Shown here piece after piece: positions 1-8,112 of a stretch of 22,435 nucleotides of DNA. The notes beneath the pieces were generated by a model that was given only the letters and a program-made list of their open reading frames with translations, had not been told where the DNA came from and did no database searches. How positions within the stretch are numbered: the stretch's first letter is position 1; each line of letters starts with the position of its first letter. Source of the DNA: Amoebophrya sp. A120 (Eukaryota; Sar; Dinophyceae; Syndiniales; Amoebophryaceae); the NCBI GenBank assembly GCA_905178155.1, contig CAJINV010000025.1, positions 380,475-402,909 of the forward strand, read 5' to 3'. Made by a program: the position numbers and the translations under genes.

Positions 1-1012
1 GGCGAAAGCCCTAGGCCAGCGCGGGGACTCGGTCCCCGCGTCATGGCCTAGGGGCCAGCTGTAAGCGCTTCCCGGACACCGTGCAGCCAAGGGGCGAAAG
101 CCCTAGGCCAGCGCGGGGACTCGGTCCCCGCGTCATGGCCTAAACCCGCTGTACGCGCTTCCCGGACACCGTGCGGGCAAGGGGCGAAAGCCATAGGCCA
201 GCGCGGGGACCCGGTCCCCGCGTCGTGGCCTAGGGGCCAGCTGTAGGCGCTTCCCGGACACCGTGCGGCCAAGAGGCGAAAGCCCTAGGCCAGCGCGGGG
301 ACTCGGTCCCCGCGTCATGGCCTAGGGGCCAGCTGTAAGCGCTTCCCGGACACCGTGCGGCCAAGGGGCGAAAGCCCTAGGCCAGCGCGGGGACTCGGTC
401 CCCGCGTCATGGCCTAGGGGCCAGCTGTGAGTGAGCGCTTCCCGGGCACCGTGCGGCCAAGGGGCGAAAGCCCTAGGCCAGCGCGGGGGCTCGGTCCCCG
501 CGTCATGGCCTAGGGGCCAGCTGTGAGTGGGCGCTTCCCGGATACCGTGCGGCCAAGGGGCGAAAGCCCTAGGCCGAGTCCCCGCGTCATGGCCTCGGGG
601 CCAGCGGTATGCGGTAAGCGCTTCGCTCCCGGACACCGAGCGGCCAAGGGGCGAAAGCCCTAGGCCAGCGCGGGGACTCGGACGGCCCCCGCATCATGGC
701 CTAGGGGCCAGCTGTAAGCCCAGCGCTTCCCGGACACCGTGCGGCCAAGGGGCGAAAGCCCTAGGCCAGCGCGGGGACTCGGTCCCCGCGTCATGGCCTA
801 GGGGCCAGCTGTAAGCGCTTCCCGGACACCGTTCGGCCAAGGGGCGAAAGCCCTAGGCCAGCGCGGGGACTCGGCCCCCGCGTTATGGCCTAGGGGCCAG
901 CAGTGTGCGCCCCCCGGACACCGCTCTGCCAAGGGGCGAAAGCCCTAGGCCAGCGCGGGGACTTGGTCCCCGCGTCATGGCCTAGGGGCCAGCTTGGCGC
1001 GCTCCCCGGGAA
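1..1012. repeat. Tandem array of ~92-bp hairpin units (11 copies)
   Basis: Units start with GGCGAAAGCC near 1, 93, 183, 275, 367, 463, 559, 650, 751, 843 and 935, so the spacing is 90-101 bp with a mode of 92. Each intact unit holds a nested inverted repeat: outer arms CCCTAGGCCA and TGGCCTAGGG, inner arms CGCGGGGAC and GTCCCCGCG around a TCG loop. Between hairpins lies a spacer containing GCGCTTCCCGGACACCGTG. The unit at 559 has lost most of its left arm, and the unit at 650 has an insertion in the right inner arm. The open frames seen across the array on both strands follow from its periodic GC-rich sequence and are not treated as genes. Confidence 0.95.
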
Positions 1013-1330
1013 CGACACCGCGCGGCCAGGGAGGGGGCATGCAAAGAGACAGAAGCCCTAGGGCAATGCGGGGACTCTGTCGCCGCGCCATGACGTCGGG
1101 GCCGGCTGCAGACCCGGCGCCAGTTTCTTCTTTTCTTTTTATCTTTGCGCGCGGCAGGCTGATGAATCCAGTGCGCGCAAGCAAGGGTGCCGCGTCCGCA
1201 GGCCCGTCGCGGGTCATTGAATGCAAGGCGCACCGAGATACCTAGCTGCGAGCGACCTGCCTGCCCAGTGCCACCGCGCAGACAAATGCCGGAAGGTCGC
1301 CGCACGGGGACTCTGTCCCCGTGCTCGGAC
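1013..1330. repeat. Degenerate continuation of the hairpin array
   Basis: Remnants of the unit continue beyond the regular array: AGAAGCCCTAGGGC near 1051 and GCGGGGACTCTGTCGCCGC near 1068. A detached but perfect copy of the inner stem, CACGGGGAC-TCT-GTCCCCGTG, lies at 1303-1323. From about 1238 one frame is open to 1323 and could in principle join the glycosyltransferase exon at 1562. The deduced residues show none of the expected N-terminal GT32 features, so I do not call it an exon. Confidence 0.6.
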
Positions 1331-1560
1331 CTTGTTTGTAATGCGAAGTCTACATCATGATAAAATCTGTCATGCATGGCTAGCGAAATAAAGCCCCATT
1401 TCTTGTTTCCGAGAGAGAGGATTTGTCATGCGGATTAAGCATTGGAATAAGTGCTTGAAATCTGTGACGCTAGAGCTTGCATGCCAGACGATCTGGGTCA
1501 GGCAAAACCTGCATGACAGATCTCGCATTCTTCCAGACCCAGACATTTTTGCAATCCATA
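1331..1560 (+). mobile_element. Family A element A0, left end lost
   Basis: The right TIR is intact at 1531-1560 (CCAGACCCAGACATTTTTGC, ending CCATA). The interior has the family A pattern TTTGTAATGC and ATCTGTCATGC near 1336-1376. The expected left TIR (TATCAAATGT then GTCTGGGTCTGG) is missing; degenerate array sequence lies there instead. The 5 bp after the right end are TGTGC, and CGTGC at 1320-1324 is a weak partner. The element probably was the intron preceding the first visible glycosyltransferase exon. Confidence 0.7.
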
Positions 1561-1561
1561 T

Positions 1562-4500
1562 GTGCAGGAGCATTACAAAAAGGAGATGCTTTGGGTTTTC
1601 GACGCGTTCGATATCTACACCATGAAATCTATGGAAGCGTCAGGTTTGAAATCGACAAAGTTGAAATGATTTGTCTTGCATAAAGTCTATACCAGTTGGA
1701 TGCCCAATTTCCAAGCGGTGCATGACAAATATCGGCACCGTCTGAATCCAGTTTGTCATGCTGTTTAGGGACAGAAGGCGTCTCTTGTCATGCTACTTTA
1801 GCAGCTGTATCGCAGACACTAGACAGGCTGAGCGTCGGCCTCACTTGCCATTCCTGCAAGAGAGGCACTTCATGCCTTGCAATTTATGCATGAGAAATTA
1901 TTTCAACCCTGTCGATTTCAATCCTGACGCTTCCATGAAATCCGACTTGTTCCGCTTGCTAGTCTATGAACTGCAAAAGTCTCGTACTCGTATAAATTTA
2001 AATGCATCACAAATTTCCCCAGCATGAAATTTGTCATGCGGATTTACCTTAAGAAAAAAATTTGTAATGCATGGCTGCAATTAGAATTACTACGAGTGCG
2101 ATACTTTTGCACAGGATATAGTCCTGTACCGGGAGGGCGGCGTGTACATAGACTGGAAGCTCATATCAACTGCAAATAAAATGTCTGGGTCTGGAAATTT
2201 GTAATGTTGCGTTGGGAATAGTGAATGCTCTGTAATGCACAGGCAAGCATGCGAAATATGAATATCTACGCTTTATTTTTGTGTTGCGTTTTTCGCATGA
2301 CAAGCTGCGTTTTTGCATGACAGGCAAAAGGGTCTCTTTTTGGACACGCATCACAAACTTTTTGGTCATGCCAGACAAGCATGACAAATCTCGCAATCTT
2401 CCAGACCCAGACATATTGGCATTTGATAGCTCACCCCCATCGTCGACTGGGACCAGCTGTTATCTTGTGCAAAAGTATTGTATCGTACTAGAATAAATTG
2501 CATTACAAATTGACTCAGCATTACAAATTTAAAAATTTGTAATGCTGATCGACATGGAGAAGAAGATGCATAAATGCAATTACTACGAGTATCGGATACT
2601 TTTGCACAGGATGGATGTTGGAGAAGGCGTTTTCCGGGACGGAAAAGTTCCGGTCCCCATATCAAGTGCAAATATGTCCTCTGGGTCTGGACGAATGCGA
2701 GGACTTGTGATGCTGCATTTGGATTCCAAAAAAAATCTGTATTGCGTGATGAGGAGCGACGGGAACAATGTGATTTTTCCTACGCGAAGAGGGCACTCGT
2801 CGTGCGGAAGTAGAGGCATCTTCAAGATGCATGCCCTCACAAAGTCTGTGAGGCTAGGGCATGCATCACAGATCGATCATGGCTCACGCGATGAAACGCG
2901 CATCACAAGTATCAGAATCTTCTTTCAGACCCAGATATTATATTTGCGATGCATACCCCAAGAAAAGTGACGAGAGACCCCGTCACGGGCAACATCGTTG
3001 CGGAGGAAAAAATGCAAAACAAGGACGACATTGGGCTCCTCGCCTCCTGCCAAGATTTCACGTTTGGGTTTGGGGTCCCTTACTTTTTCGAATCGTTTCC
3101 GGCTATCAAGCAGTTGCCCAGTTGGCCGAATCAAGACTCATCATTACAAGGCTTGACAAATGGCTTCCTCGCGGCGAAACCTCTAAACTTACTCCTCGGG
3201 GACATGCTCTACCATTTATTCCGCCGCGCGGAATTGCACAGCTACGGAAACACCGTTTGGGATACCACGGGGCCAGTAAGCCTCTACATGTCCTTATCAA
3301 ATGTAAAAATGTCTGGGTCTGGAAGAATGCATGTTTGTCATGCTTGTCTGGCATGACTATTAAATCTGTCATGCACGTTGCCCAAGAGCCGCGTTTTTCT
3401 GTCATGCGGAGACGCAATTTGTCATGCAGAATAGGCAACACCTACAAGCTCAGAAATTTGTCATGCTGAGCCAGCACTTGTGGGCTCCTCATGCTACGCC
3501 ACTCAGCATCACAAGTTTCCAGACCCAGACATTTTTACAGTTGATAGTCCTTACTCCGGGCAGACCCCACGAAGGTCCGAGAAATGCCACAGGTGATGTC
3601 GCAAAAGAACCCTGCGCAGACTCCTAGTGCGCCGTATCAAATGTAAAAATGTCTGGGTCTGGAAGGTTAGAACTTGTCATGCTAAATCTGAATGATGCAA
3701 AAATCTGTGTTGCGTGAGTACCAAAAGCTGTCCGCTTTTGACTAAATTGAGAGGGAGTTTTCTCATGCAGGAAAGGCATGATTGAGACCTCACAAAATCC
3801 GGCATGCTGGGTCTCACATTCCAGACCTCACGGGTCATGGAAAACCTGCATCACAAATCTTGCATTCTTCCAGACCCAGACACTTTTACATTTGATACGC
3901 CGAGCAGTTCGACATCTTCAAATCCCGCCGGCCTTCTCGACTCTGCGGGGTGGGCTATCCAACGCCAAGCGCGGCGGAAAAGCGGCGATGTCCTGGGAAA
4001 GTGGGAGTGTTTGCAGCTCCAGGGGGGGCCGGGCGATGCAGCCTTTCTTGCCTTCGACGGAAACGGAAATAAATGGTTTCCGAACCGCGAAGTCAGGTAT
4101 TCCCTTCCGTGGGATATGGCATTCTCAAAAAATGTTGCGATTCTCAATTGTTACATTTTTTTTCTTTTTATGCGGAATTGCAATCAGGATCCACACGATA
4201 AAGCTGCTTCGCATTACAAATTCTCGAAGAGCCCAACAATCTTCTGTGCGAAATCTGTCATGCAAGACGCGCAAGGTCCCCTCTTTCACTTCTGTTGCCG
4301 TTCTCGCATTACAACACTTGTCTTGAGAATGTAACGTTTGAGAACGCCATATGCGATGACCCAGGGCTCGAACAGCTCGCCTTGGTAAAAAAGGCGGGGT
4401 TCCACCACGCCGGCGCCGGGTGGAGTAACGACGACAGCTATGACAAGGAAAAATCCCCCTCCCCATATCAAAAGGAAGTTTCTGATGCTGGATTTGCGTA

Positions 4501-5817
4501 TACAAAAAATCAGGTATGTCTTGCAGTAGAGGGCTGCAGGCTCCTGCCAAGCCTGAGTACTTACTAGAGAGGTTTTGGCCTAGGCGCTTAGCATGAGAAA
4601 CGTCCATGCTGTAGGCCCAACAGCATAGCATCACAAACCGCCTGCATAATAAAGGCGGCAAAGCCTGTGGAGTTGTCTTCTTGCAAGACAGACGTGATTT
4701 GTAGTCTCAAATGAGCAAGACAAATTTGCGGAAACATACCTTTGCGATATGGGGAGGGGGGATTGTTCCTCTCAATAGCACCGCGCCGCTGCCGCCCGGA
4801 ATCCGCCGCCACCTCGTATCACATAAAAAAAGTGTTACAGTTACACACTTGTTGGAGTTTCTGCATCACAATCACAAAGTCGCGAGACTATAAGGGAAAA
4901 GAGGAAAACCTGCTGTGAAGATGCGCAGACTATAAGGGAAAACACGAATGATAATAAAATGAGGTTAGCAAGCATTTCCTGCATGACCACAGAGGTTGCG
5001 TTGTCTGTCTTGCTTGTCTCCCATCAGAGTGTGTAACTGTAACACTTTTTTCTTGCGATACCTCGGCGGGCAGAATTACATGGACGAATTATCCTGAGTA
5101 AAAACATCCGCCCCACACCAGAGTCAAGATGGGGATTTTGCAACACAAACCTAGAACTTTTGGGGGTCACGCATCACAAGTTGCAGTCCGTAGTGTAGTG
5201 CAGGTTCGCAAGGCCAGCTGCATCAGAAATCCATCTGCTCATCCTGTTTGCAGTATTACAAATTCCAAAACACGACTAACAATGCCTCTCCTGGCGATGC
5301 GCATTACAAATGTTCCCGTCATTGCAAATCTGCATGACAACTCTGGTGTGGGGACGTTTTTACTCAGGATATGAATGGAAGAAAAGGAAGTGGTTCAACG
5401 CCAACTGCTACCAGGAAGTTCCAGGGGTGCCTACCAATAGGAAAAATCCCCACTCAGTCCCCATACTGTTGAAAAGGTATATTTTTGGAAATTTGTGATG
5501 CTGATTTGTGATCACAAATCGTGTCTGTCTTGCGCGAAGGCATCTCCACAGACAACCGCCGCACTGCGCAGGCGGTTTGTCATGCTGCTGGGCCTACAGC
5601 GAGGACGTTTTTGTTTTTCAAATTATAAGCGCCTAGGCCAAAACCTCTCTACTCGCGCTTAGTATGGGCCTGCAGTGCTCTCCAGCAAGACAGCTCGGAT
5701 TTGTGTACACCAATCCAGCGTCGGAGATAGCCTTCGTTTTAATATGGGGAGGGGGGATTTTTCCTTTCGATAGTGCCATGGCCGGGCGTCGCGGATAAGG
5801 AGTACCAGTGTCGGTAA
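1562..5817 (+). CDS. GT32-like glycosyltransferase, 12 element-derived introns, 5' incomplete
   Basis: Exon pieces: 1562-1629, 1943-1964, 2124-2163, 2434-2460, 2619-2659, 2961-3294, 3552-3634, 3903-4114, 4357-4438, 4780-4816, 5066-5089, 5377-5431, 5778-5817 (stop TAA). Joined, they give 1065 nt, 354 residues, all in one frame. Residues 21-45 read MKSDLFRLLVLY then REGGVYIDWKLTP, the (K/A)SD..R..LY..GG.Y.D core of family GT32 sugar-nucleotide transferases (Och1 and capsule types). NGFLAAKP (133-140) and TTGP (168-171) match later GT32 blocks. The second acid of the usual DXD is Lys here (D-W-K, 40-42). Residues after about 180 are not recognised; they include a Ser/Pro-rich stretch and a Trp-rich C-terminal part. 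The first 60-100 residues normal for the family, with the start codon, are missing, so the gene is truncated or begins upstream of the repeat array. Donor sugar and acceptor are unknown. Boundaries were placed by TSD and frame; the exact splice position within each TSD is undetermined. Confidence 0.85.
1630..1937. mobile_element. Family B element B1 (intron of GT32 gene)
   Basis: TIRs of about 50 bp start TATGGAAGCGTCAGG on the left (1630-1677) and end CCTGACGCTTCCATG on the right (1889-1937), with few mismatches. The flanking direct repeat is AAATC (1625-1629 and 1938-1942). The interior carries several TTTGTCATGC and GCATGACAAAT motifs. Removing element plus one TSD joins ATG AAA TC to C GAC in frame. 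The only copy of this family in the window. Confidence 0.9.
1965..2118. mobile_element. Family C element C1 (intron of GT32 gene)
   Basis: A short 154-bp element. The left TIR has TGCAAAAGTCTCGTACTCGT and the right TIR ends GATACTTTTGCACAGGATA. The TSD is TAGTC (1960-1964 and 2119-2123). The interior has GCATCACAAATT and AATTTGTAATGC facing each other. Splicing joins CTA GTC to CTG TAC inside the GT32 core. Confidence 0.92.
2164..2428 (-). mobile_element. Family A element A1 (intron, inverted)
   Basis: The left TIR starts TATCAACTGCAAATAAAATG then GTCTGGGTCTGG; the right TIR is CCAGACCCAGACATATTGGC then ATTTGATA. The TSD is GCTCA (2159-2163 and 2429-2433). The inner right part is the reverse complement of the inner left part of A3 (CATGCCAGACAAGCATGAC against GTCATGCTTGTCTGGCATG), so A1 sits inverted to A3 within the same gene. 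Confidence 0.93.
2461..2613. mobile_element. Family C element C2 (intron of GT32 gene)
   Basis: TIRs are TATCTTGTGCAAAAGTATTG on the left and GATACTTTTGCACAGGATG on the right; 153 bp, close to C1 in size. The flanks GCTGT (2456-2460) and GATGT (2614-2618) match at 4 of 5. Joining CAG CTG T to TG GAG AAG keeps the GT32 frame. An inner hairpin is visible near 2500-2545 (GCATTACAAATTT against AAATTTGTAATGC). Confidence 0.88.
2660..2955 (+). mobile_element. Family A element A2 (intron of GT32 gene)
   Basis: The left TIR is TATCAAGTGCAAATATGTCC then CTGGGTCTGG; the right TIR is diverged, TTTCAGACCCAGATATTATA ending GATGCATA. The TSD is CCCCA (2655-2659 and 2956-2960). The interior resembles A5 and A7 (GGATTCCAAAAAAAATCTGT, GAAGAGGGCA). 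Translation running into it produces spurious ORF tails, including a false in-frame ATG at 2949 inside the right TIR. Confidence 0.9.
3295..3546 (+). mobile_element. Family A element A3 (intron of GT32 gene)
   Basis: Near-perfect 30-bp TIRs: left TATCAAATGTAAAAATGTCT then GGGTCTGGAAG, right TTCCAGACCCAGACATTTTT then ACAGTTGATA. The TSD is GTCCT (3290-3294 and 3547-3551). Splicing joins ATG TCC T to TA CTC CGG just after the GT32 TGP block. Confidence 0.95.
3635..3897 (+). mobile_element. Family A element A4 (intron of GT32 gene)
   Basis: TIRs as in A3. The TSD is CGCCG (3630-3634 and 3898-3902). A diagnostic inner stem, AAAAGCTGTCCGCTTTTGAC near 3722, defines a subfamily shared with A6 and, in reverse complement, A9. 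Splicing joins GCG CCG to AGC AGT in frame. Confidence 0.95.
4115..4351. mobile_element. Family D element D1 (intron of GT32 gene)
   Basis: The TIR is TATGGCATTCTCAAA on the left and TTTGAGAACGCCATA on the right, extended by an inner pair (GATTCTCAATTGTTACAT against GAGAATGTAACG). The flanks TGGGA (4110-4114) and TGCGA (4352-4356) match at 4 of 5. Joining TGG GA to T GAC CCA keeps the frame. The interior holds GCATTACAAATTCT and ATCTGTCATGC. The only family D copy here. Confidence 0.85.
4439..4777 (-). mobile_element. Family E element E1 (intron of GT32 gene)
   Basis: TIRs contain a strand-biased block: left AAAAATCCCCCTCCCCATAT, right GATATGGGGAGGGGGGATTG. The outer ends are TATGACAAGG and CCTCTCAATA. 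The TSD is unclear: ACAGC before, GCACC after. Joining at GAC AGC to ACC GCG keeps the frame. Its inner part (GGCCTAGGCGCTTAGCATGA, GCTGTAGGCCCAACAGC) is the reverse complement of E2, so E1 and E2 are inverted copies within one gene. Confidence 0.87.
4817..5060. mobile_element. Family F element F1 (intron of GT32 gene)
   Basis: TIRs are left TATCACATAAAAAAAGTGTT then ACAGTTACACAC, right GTGTGTAACTGTAACACTTT then TTTCTTGCGATA. The TSD is CCTCG (4812-4816 and 5061-5065). The interior repeats GACTATAAGGGAAAA about 42 bp apart (near 4886 and 4928). Splicing joins CAC CTC G to GC GGG CAG. Confidence 0.94.
5090..5371. mobile_element. Family G element G1 (intron of GT32 gene)
   Basis: TIRs are left TATCCTGAGTAAAAACATCC then GCCCCACACCAGAGT, right ACTCTGGTGTGGGGACGTTT then TTACTCAGGATA. 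The flanks CGAAT (5085-5089) and TGAAT (5372-5376) match at 4 of 5. Joining GAC GAA T to GG AAG AAA keeps the frame. Several GCATNACAAAT motifs lie inside. The only family G copy here. Confidence 0.9.
5432..5772 (+). mobile_element. Family E element E2 (last intron of GT32 gene)
   Basis: The left end is TACCAATAGGAAAAATCCCC; the right end is ATATGGGGAGGGGGGATTTT then TCCTTTCGATA. The TSD is GTGCC (5427-5431 and 5773-5777). Inside, GATTTGTGATCACAAATC (5503-5520) is a perfect 18-bp palindrome made of two facing copies of the shared motif. Splicing joins GGG GTG CC to A TGG CCG, 12 codons before the stop. Confidence 0.93.
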
Positions 5818-6780
5818 AAAGAAGGGACGACGAGCAGTTGGCGACCAATGAATGCAAAAGCAAAGAACATGGACGAAATTTGTCTTCCTCGTTGAGGAAA
5901 CGAAACCACGTGCCACCACGCAACAAAGGAGTAGAAACAGCACAAACAGGATAACACGATCAGGATGTCAGCTTGTTGTAGGCGGTTCTGGGTCGGAAAT
6001 TCCACGCTGGTCATAGTTTTTACTTCAACTTTCGCACAACGCAACAGCAGATCCGCTCGTGCAGAAGTTGTAGCTGTAGCACGACTACGCAATAAACACT
6101 TTTAATTTTACCCTCAGGAACAACACACTACTACAAAATATCACTCCAAGTACTAAAGCTGTAACTTTTTTTTCACGAACGACCAAAAAAGCACAGGACG
6201 AATATCGAGCACACCGGTGCAAGCTCGAAAACCCCGGTTAGAGTCAGGCATCTGGGTTTCGTAATCTCTCAGGCGTCGGCGCATTGTTTCTATTCAGATT
6301 AGCACCGCAGTACAAGGCTTAACCGCAAGAGGACCACACTCCCTACCAATTTTGAAAGGCGAAAACTTTTGAGCGAGGCACTGCCGCCGATGGTGGGCCA
6401 AGTTCTTTGACGTCTGCGAAACGCGATCGAGTTCTAAAAAATAAAAACATCTTACGCATGCGCCAATCAACTATCAAAAAAGTGTGAGCCTTGTGTAAAT
6501 TCATTTATTTTCCTAGTTTTTAGTCTCTTGGGTCGTCTTAGTCGGCCACACAAACGTGTGTGGCTGCGACGGCGGGAGTTGACTCTGCAGGGACCGCTTA
6601 CGGAGTTAGCCCTGGGTCCCCCAAGCTAGTACTGTAGGAAAGCAAATCGAAGTAGGAGCAATAAGAGTCGAACGCTTTACGTTGTACCTAAGTCCCGCGG
6701 CGCAGACGAAGAAATGTGAGAAATCAAGTCAGTCGGCTGAGCAAGAACTCAGAGCCATTATATATATTTATCATTATAGC
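5818..6780. other. Non-coding stretch downstream of the GT32 gene
   Basis: No convincing coding region on either strand. AATGAATGCAAAAGCAAAGA followed by CATGGACGAAATTTGTCTTC at about 5848-5890 recurs at 6783-6825 and more weakly at 7045, so a dispersed repeat begins in the 3' flank. The remainder is AT-richer than the exons, with poly-T and poly-A runs. No TIR element is seen here. Confidence 0.6.
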
Positions 6781-6782
6781 GC

Positions 6783-7200
6783 AATGAATGCAAAAGCAAA
6801 CATGGACGAAATTTATCTTCCTCGTTATTTTGGCCCAAGCTACGCGGGGGGTGCGGGCAAGTACGTACTTATTCAAAAAGGCCGGCCCCCCTATGCGTGT
6901 AAGGCTTGGCTCGGGACACCTTGCGGCACGAAAGTCCTCCTAAAAAAAAAAAGGCGCCGCCGCCGTATTATCTGAAAGAAAACGAAAACATGAAAGGCCG
7001 GGGCGCTGCGGAGAAGCCGCCGCAGGCACGCCTCTCACCAAGTCGGACGAAGTTTATCTTTCTCTTTTTTTCGGCCCAAGCTACGGTGGGGGCGCGGGTA
7101 CATACCAAACAGAACCGGCCCCGCCCTTACGCGTGTAAGGCTTGGGCCGTGCCACTTTTGTGGCGCGAATTTTTTGGAGCCGCCACCGCTACCGCCCCGC
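6783..7200 (+). repeat. Diverged tandem duplication, ~241-bp spacing
   Basis: Two copies begin at GGACGAAATTTATCTTCCTC (6804) and GGACGAAGTTTATCTTTCTC (7045). Both run on through CGGCCCAAGCTACG or its near match, a G-rich block, and GCGTGTAAGGCTTGG. Open frames cross both copies but show poly-Lys/Arg and poly-Pro from simple sequence, so I do not call a protein. Confidence 0.75.
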
Positions 7201-7392
7201 CTCCAGCTAGTAGGCAAAGGCGAAGGCCCATTTTTGTCCTCGAAAGCAAACTGCTTTCTGTGCCCAGGGCCGCAAGCACATAAATACCTCCGTAGTACGT
7301 CAAAAGCCTTAATATAGTTTTAGTTCTATCTGCTTCATCAAGCAGACTGCTTGGCCCAACAATTCTTCACATCTGTGAGACAAATACTAACG

Positions 7393-8112
7393 ATGTCTTT
7401 TTCAATCAGTATCAGATTTTTCAGCTCAATTTTTCAGTGGGACAGAAACTCCGAATTCTGTACACAACAGCAGGCATTAATTATGCGTGATGTAGTTGTA
7501 TCGCAAGAAAGAACTGTTTCACTGTAAACCTGTGATGCAGAGAACGAAACACCAAAGTGTTTGTCTTGCTACACCTGCAACGCAATGGCTTTTTAAGCGT
7601 GTTTTCCCTTGGGAAACGCGCATGGCAAATTATCTGTGTCATGTGTAAGAAACTTGTGATGCAGATCTTGCAAAACCATCACAGTGAAGCAGTTTTTTCG
7701 TGGGATATGTTGATATAATTCGTCGTCCGAGTGCCGTCGCGTGGAAGACAGCCCCGCGCACTTCCTCTATCAAGGTGAAAAAAGCCCCCACCCCATATCG
7801 GAAACGGAAGATTCGCGAATTTGTGATGCTGTATTTGAGTACACAAATCGACGTGTATTGCTAGAAGGCCAAGAGACGAAGCTGCGGCCTAAATTGCAGG
7901 TAATCTGTCATGCTGTTTCCCACTTCCAGTTGCCTCCTGTCATCCTGGCGCTGCAAGGCTTTCCCACGTTAGGCAGCACTACAGTCCGGCGCATCTTTTG
8001 CCTTCTAGCATCACAAAGCTGATTTGTGGCCACAAATCTGCATCACAGATTTCCGTTTTGATATGGGGAGGGGGCATTTTTAATTGTAATATCCTCGAAT
8101 GCTATGCGATAG
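7393..8112 (+). CDS. Small hypothetical protein with two element-derived introns
   Basis: ATG at 7393. Exons 7393-7498, 7713-7767 and 8097-8112 (stop TAG) join in one frame to 58 residues: MSFSISIRFFSSIF..., then MRDVVDIIRRPSAVAWK..., ending SNAMR. Both introns are TIR elements (H1 and E3) with 5-bp flanking repeats, the same arrangement as in the glycosyltransferase. No domain is recognised. The short first exon is hydrophobic and aromatic and could be a signal or targeting segment, but this is weak. It could also be a pseudogene or non-coding transcript that the elements entered by chance; the support is the frame across two junctions plus the element context. Confidence 0.35.
7499..7707. 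mobile_element. Family H element H1
   Basis: TIRs are left TATCGCAAGAAAGAACTGTT then TCACTG, right CACAGTGAAGCAGTTTTTTC then GTGGGATA. The flanks AGTTG (7494-7498) and TGTTG (7708-7712) match at 4 of 5. The interior has TTTCCCTTGGGAAACGCGC, which recurs inverted and diverged in H2 (GCGCTTCCCAAGGGAAAACA), so H1 and H2 lie in opposite orientations. Confidence 0.9.
7768..8091. mobile_element. Family E element E3
   Basis: The left end is TATCAAGGTGAAAAAAGCCC then CCACCCCATATC; the right end is GATATGGGGAGGGGGCATTT then TTAATTGTAATA. The TSD is TCCTC (7763-7767 and 8092-8096). A perfect 18-bp palindrome, GATTTGTGGCCACAAATC, lies at 8021-8038, at the equivalent place to the one in E2 but with a different centre. 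Confidence 0.93.

Noticed and set aside
48-814. Several ORFs in both strands of the array
   Set aside because: They follow unit periodicity and GC content, repeat the same peptide per unit, and appear in opposing frames.
1-1012. Regular repeats and spacers resembling a CRISPR array
   Set aside because: The ~92-bp unit is conserved throughout, with no variable spacers, and the context is eukaryotic repeat DNA.
2949-3356. A stand-alone 135-residue gene starting at ATG 2949
   Set aside because: The ATG lies in the right TIR of A2 and the tail in A3; the real exon is 2961-3294 joined to its neighbours.
3804-4334. A 176-residue gene
   Set aside because: Its start is in A4 and its end in D1; only 3903-4114 is supported as exon.
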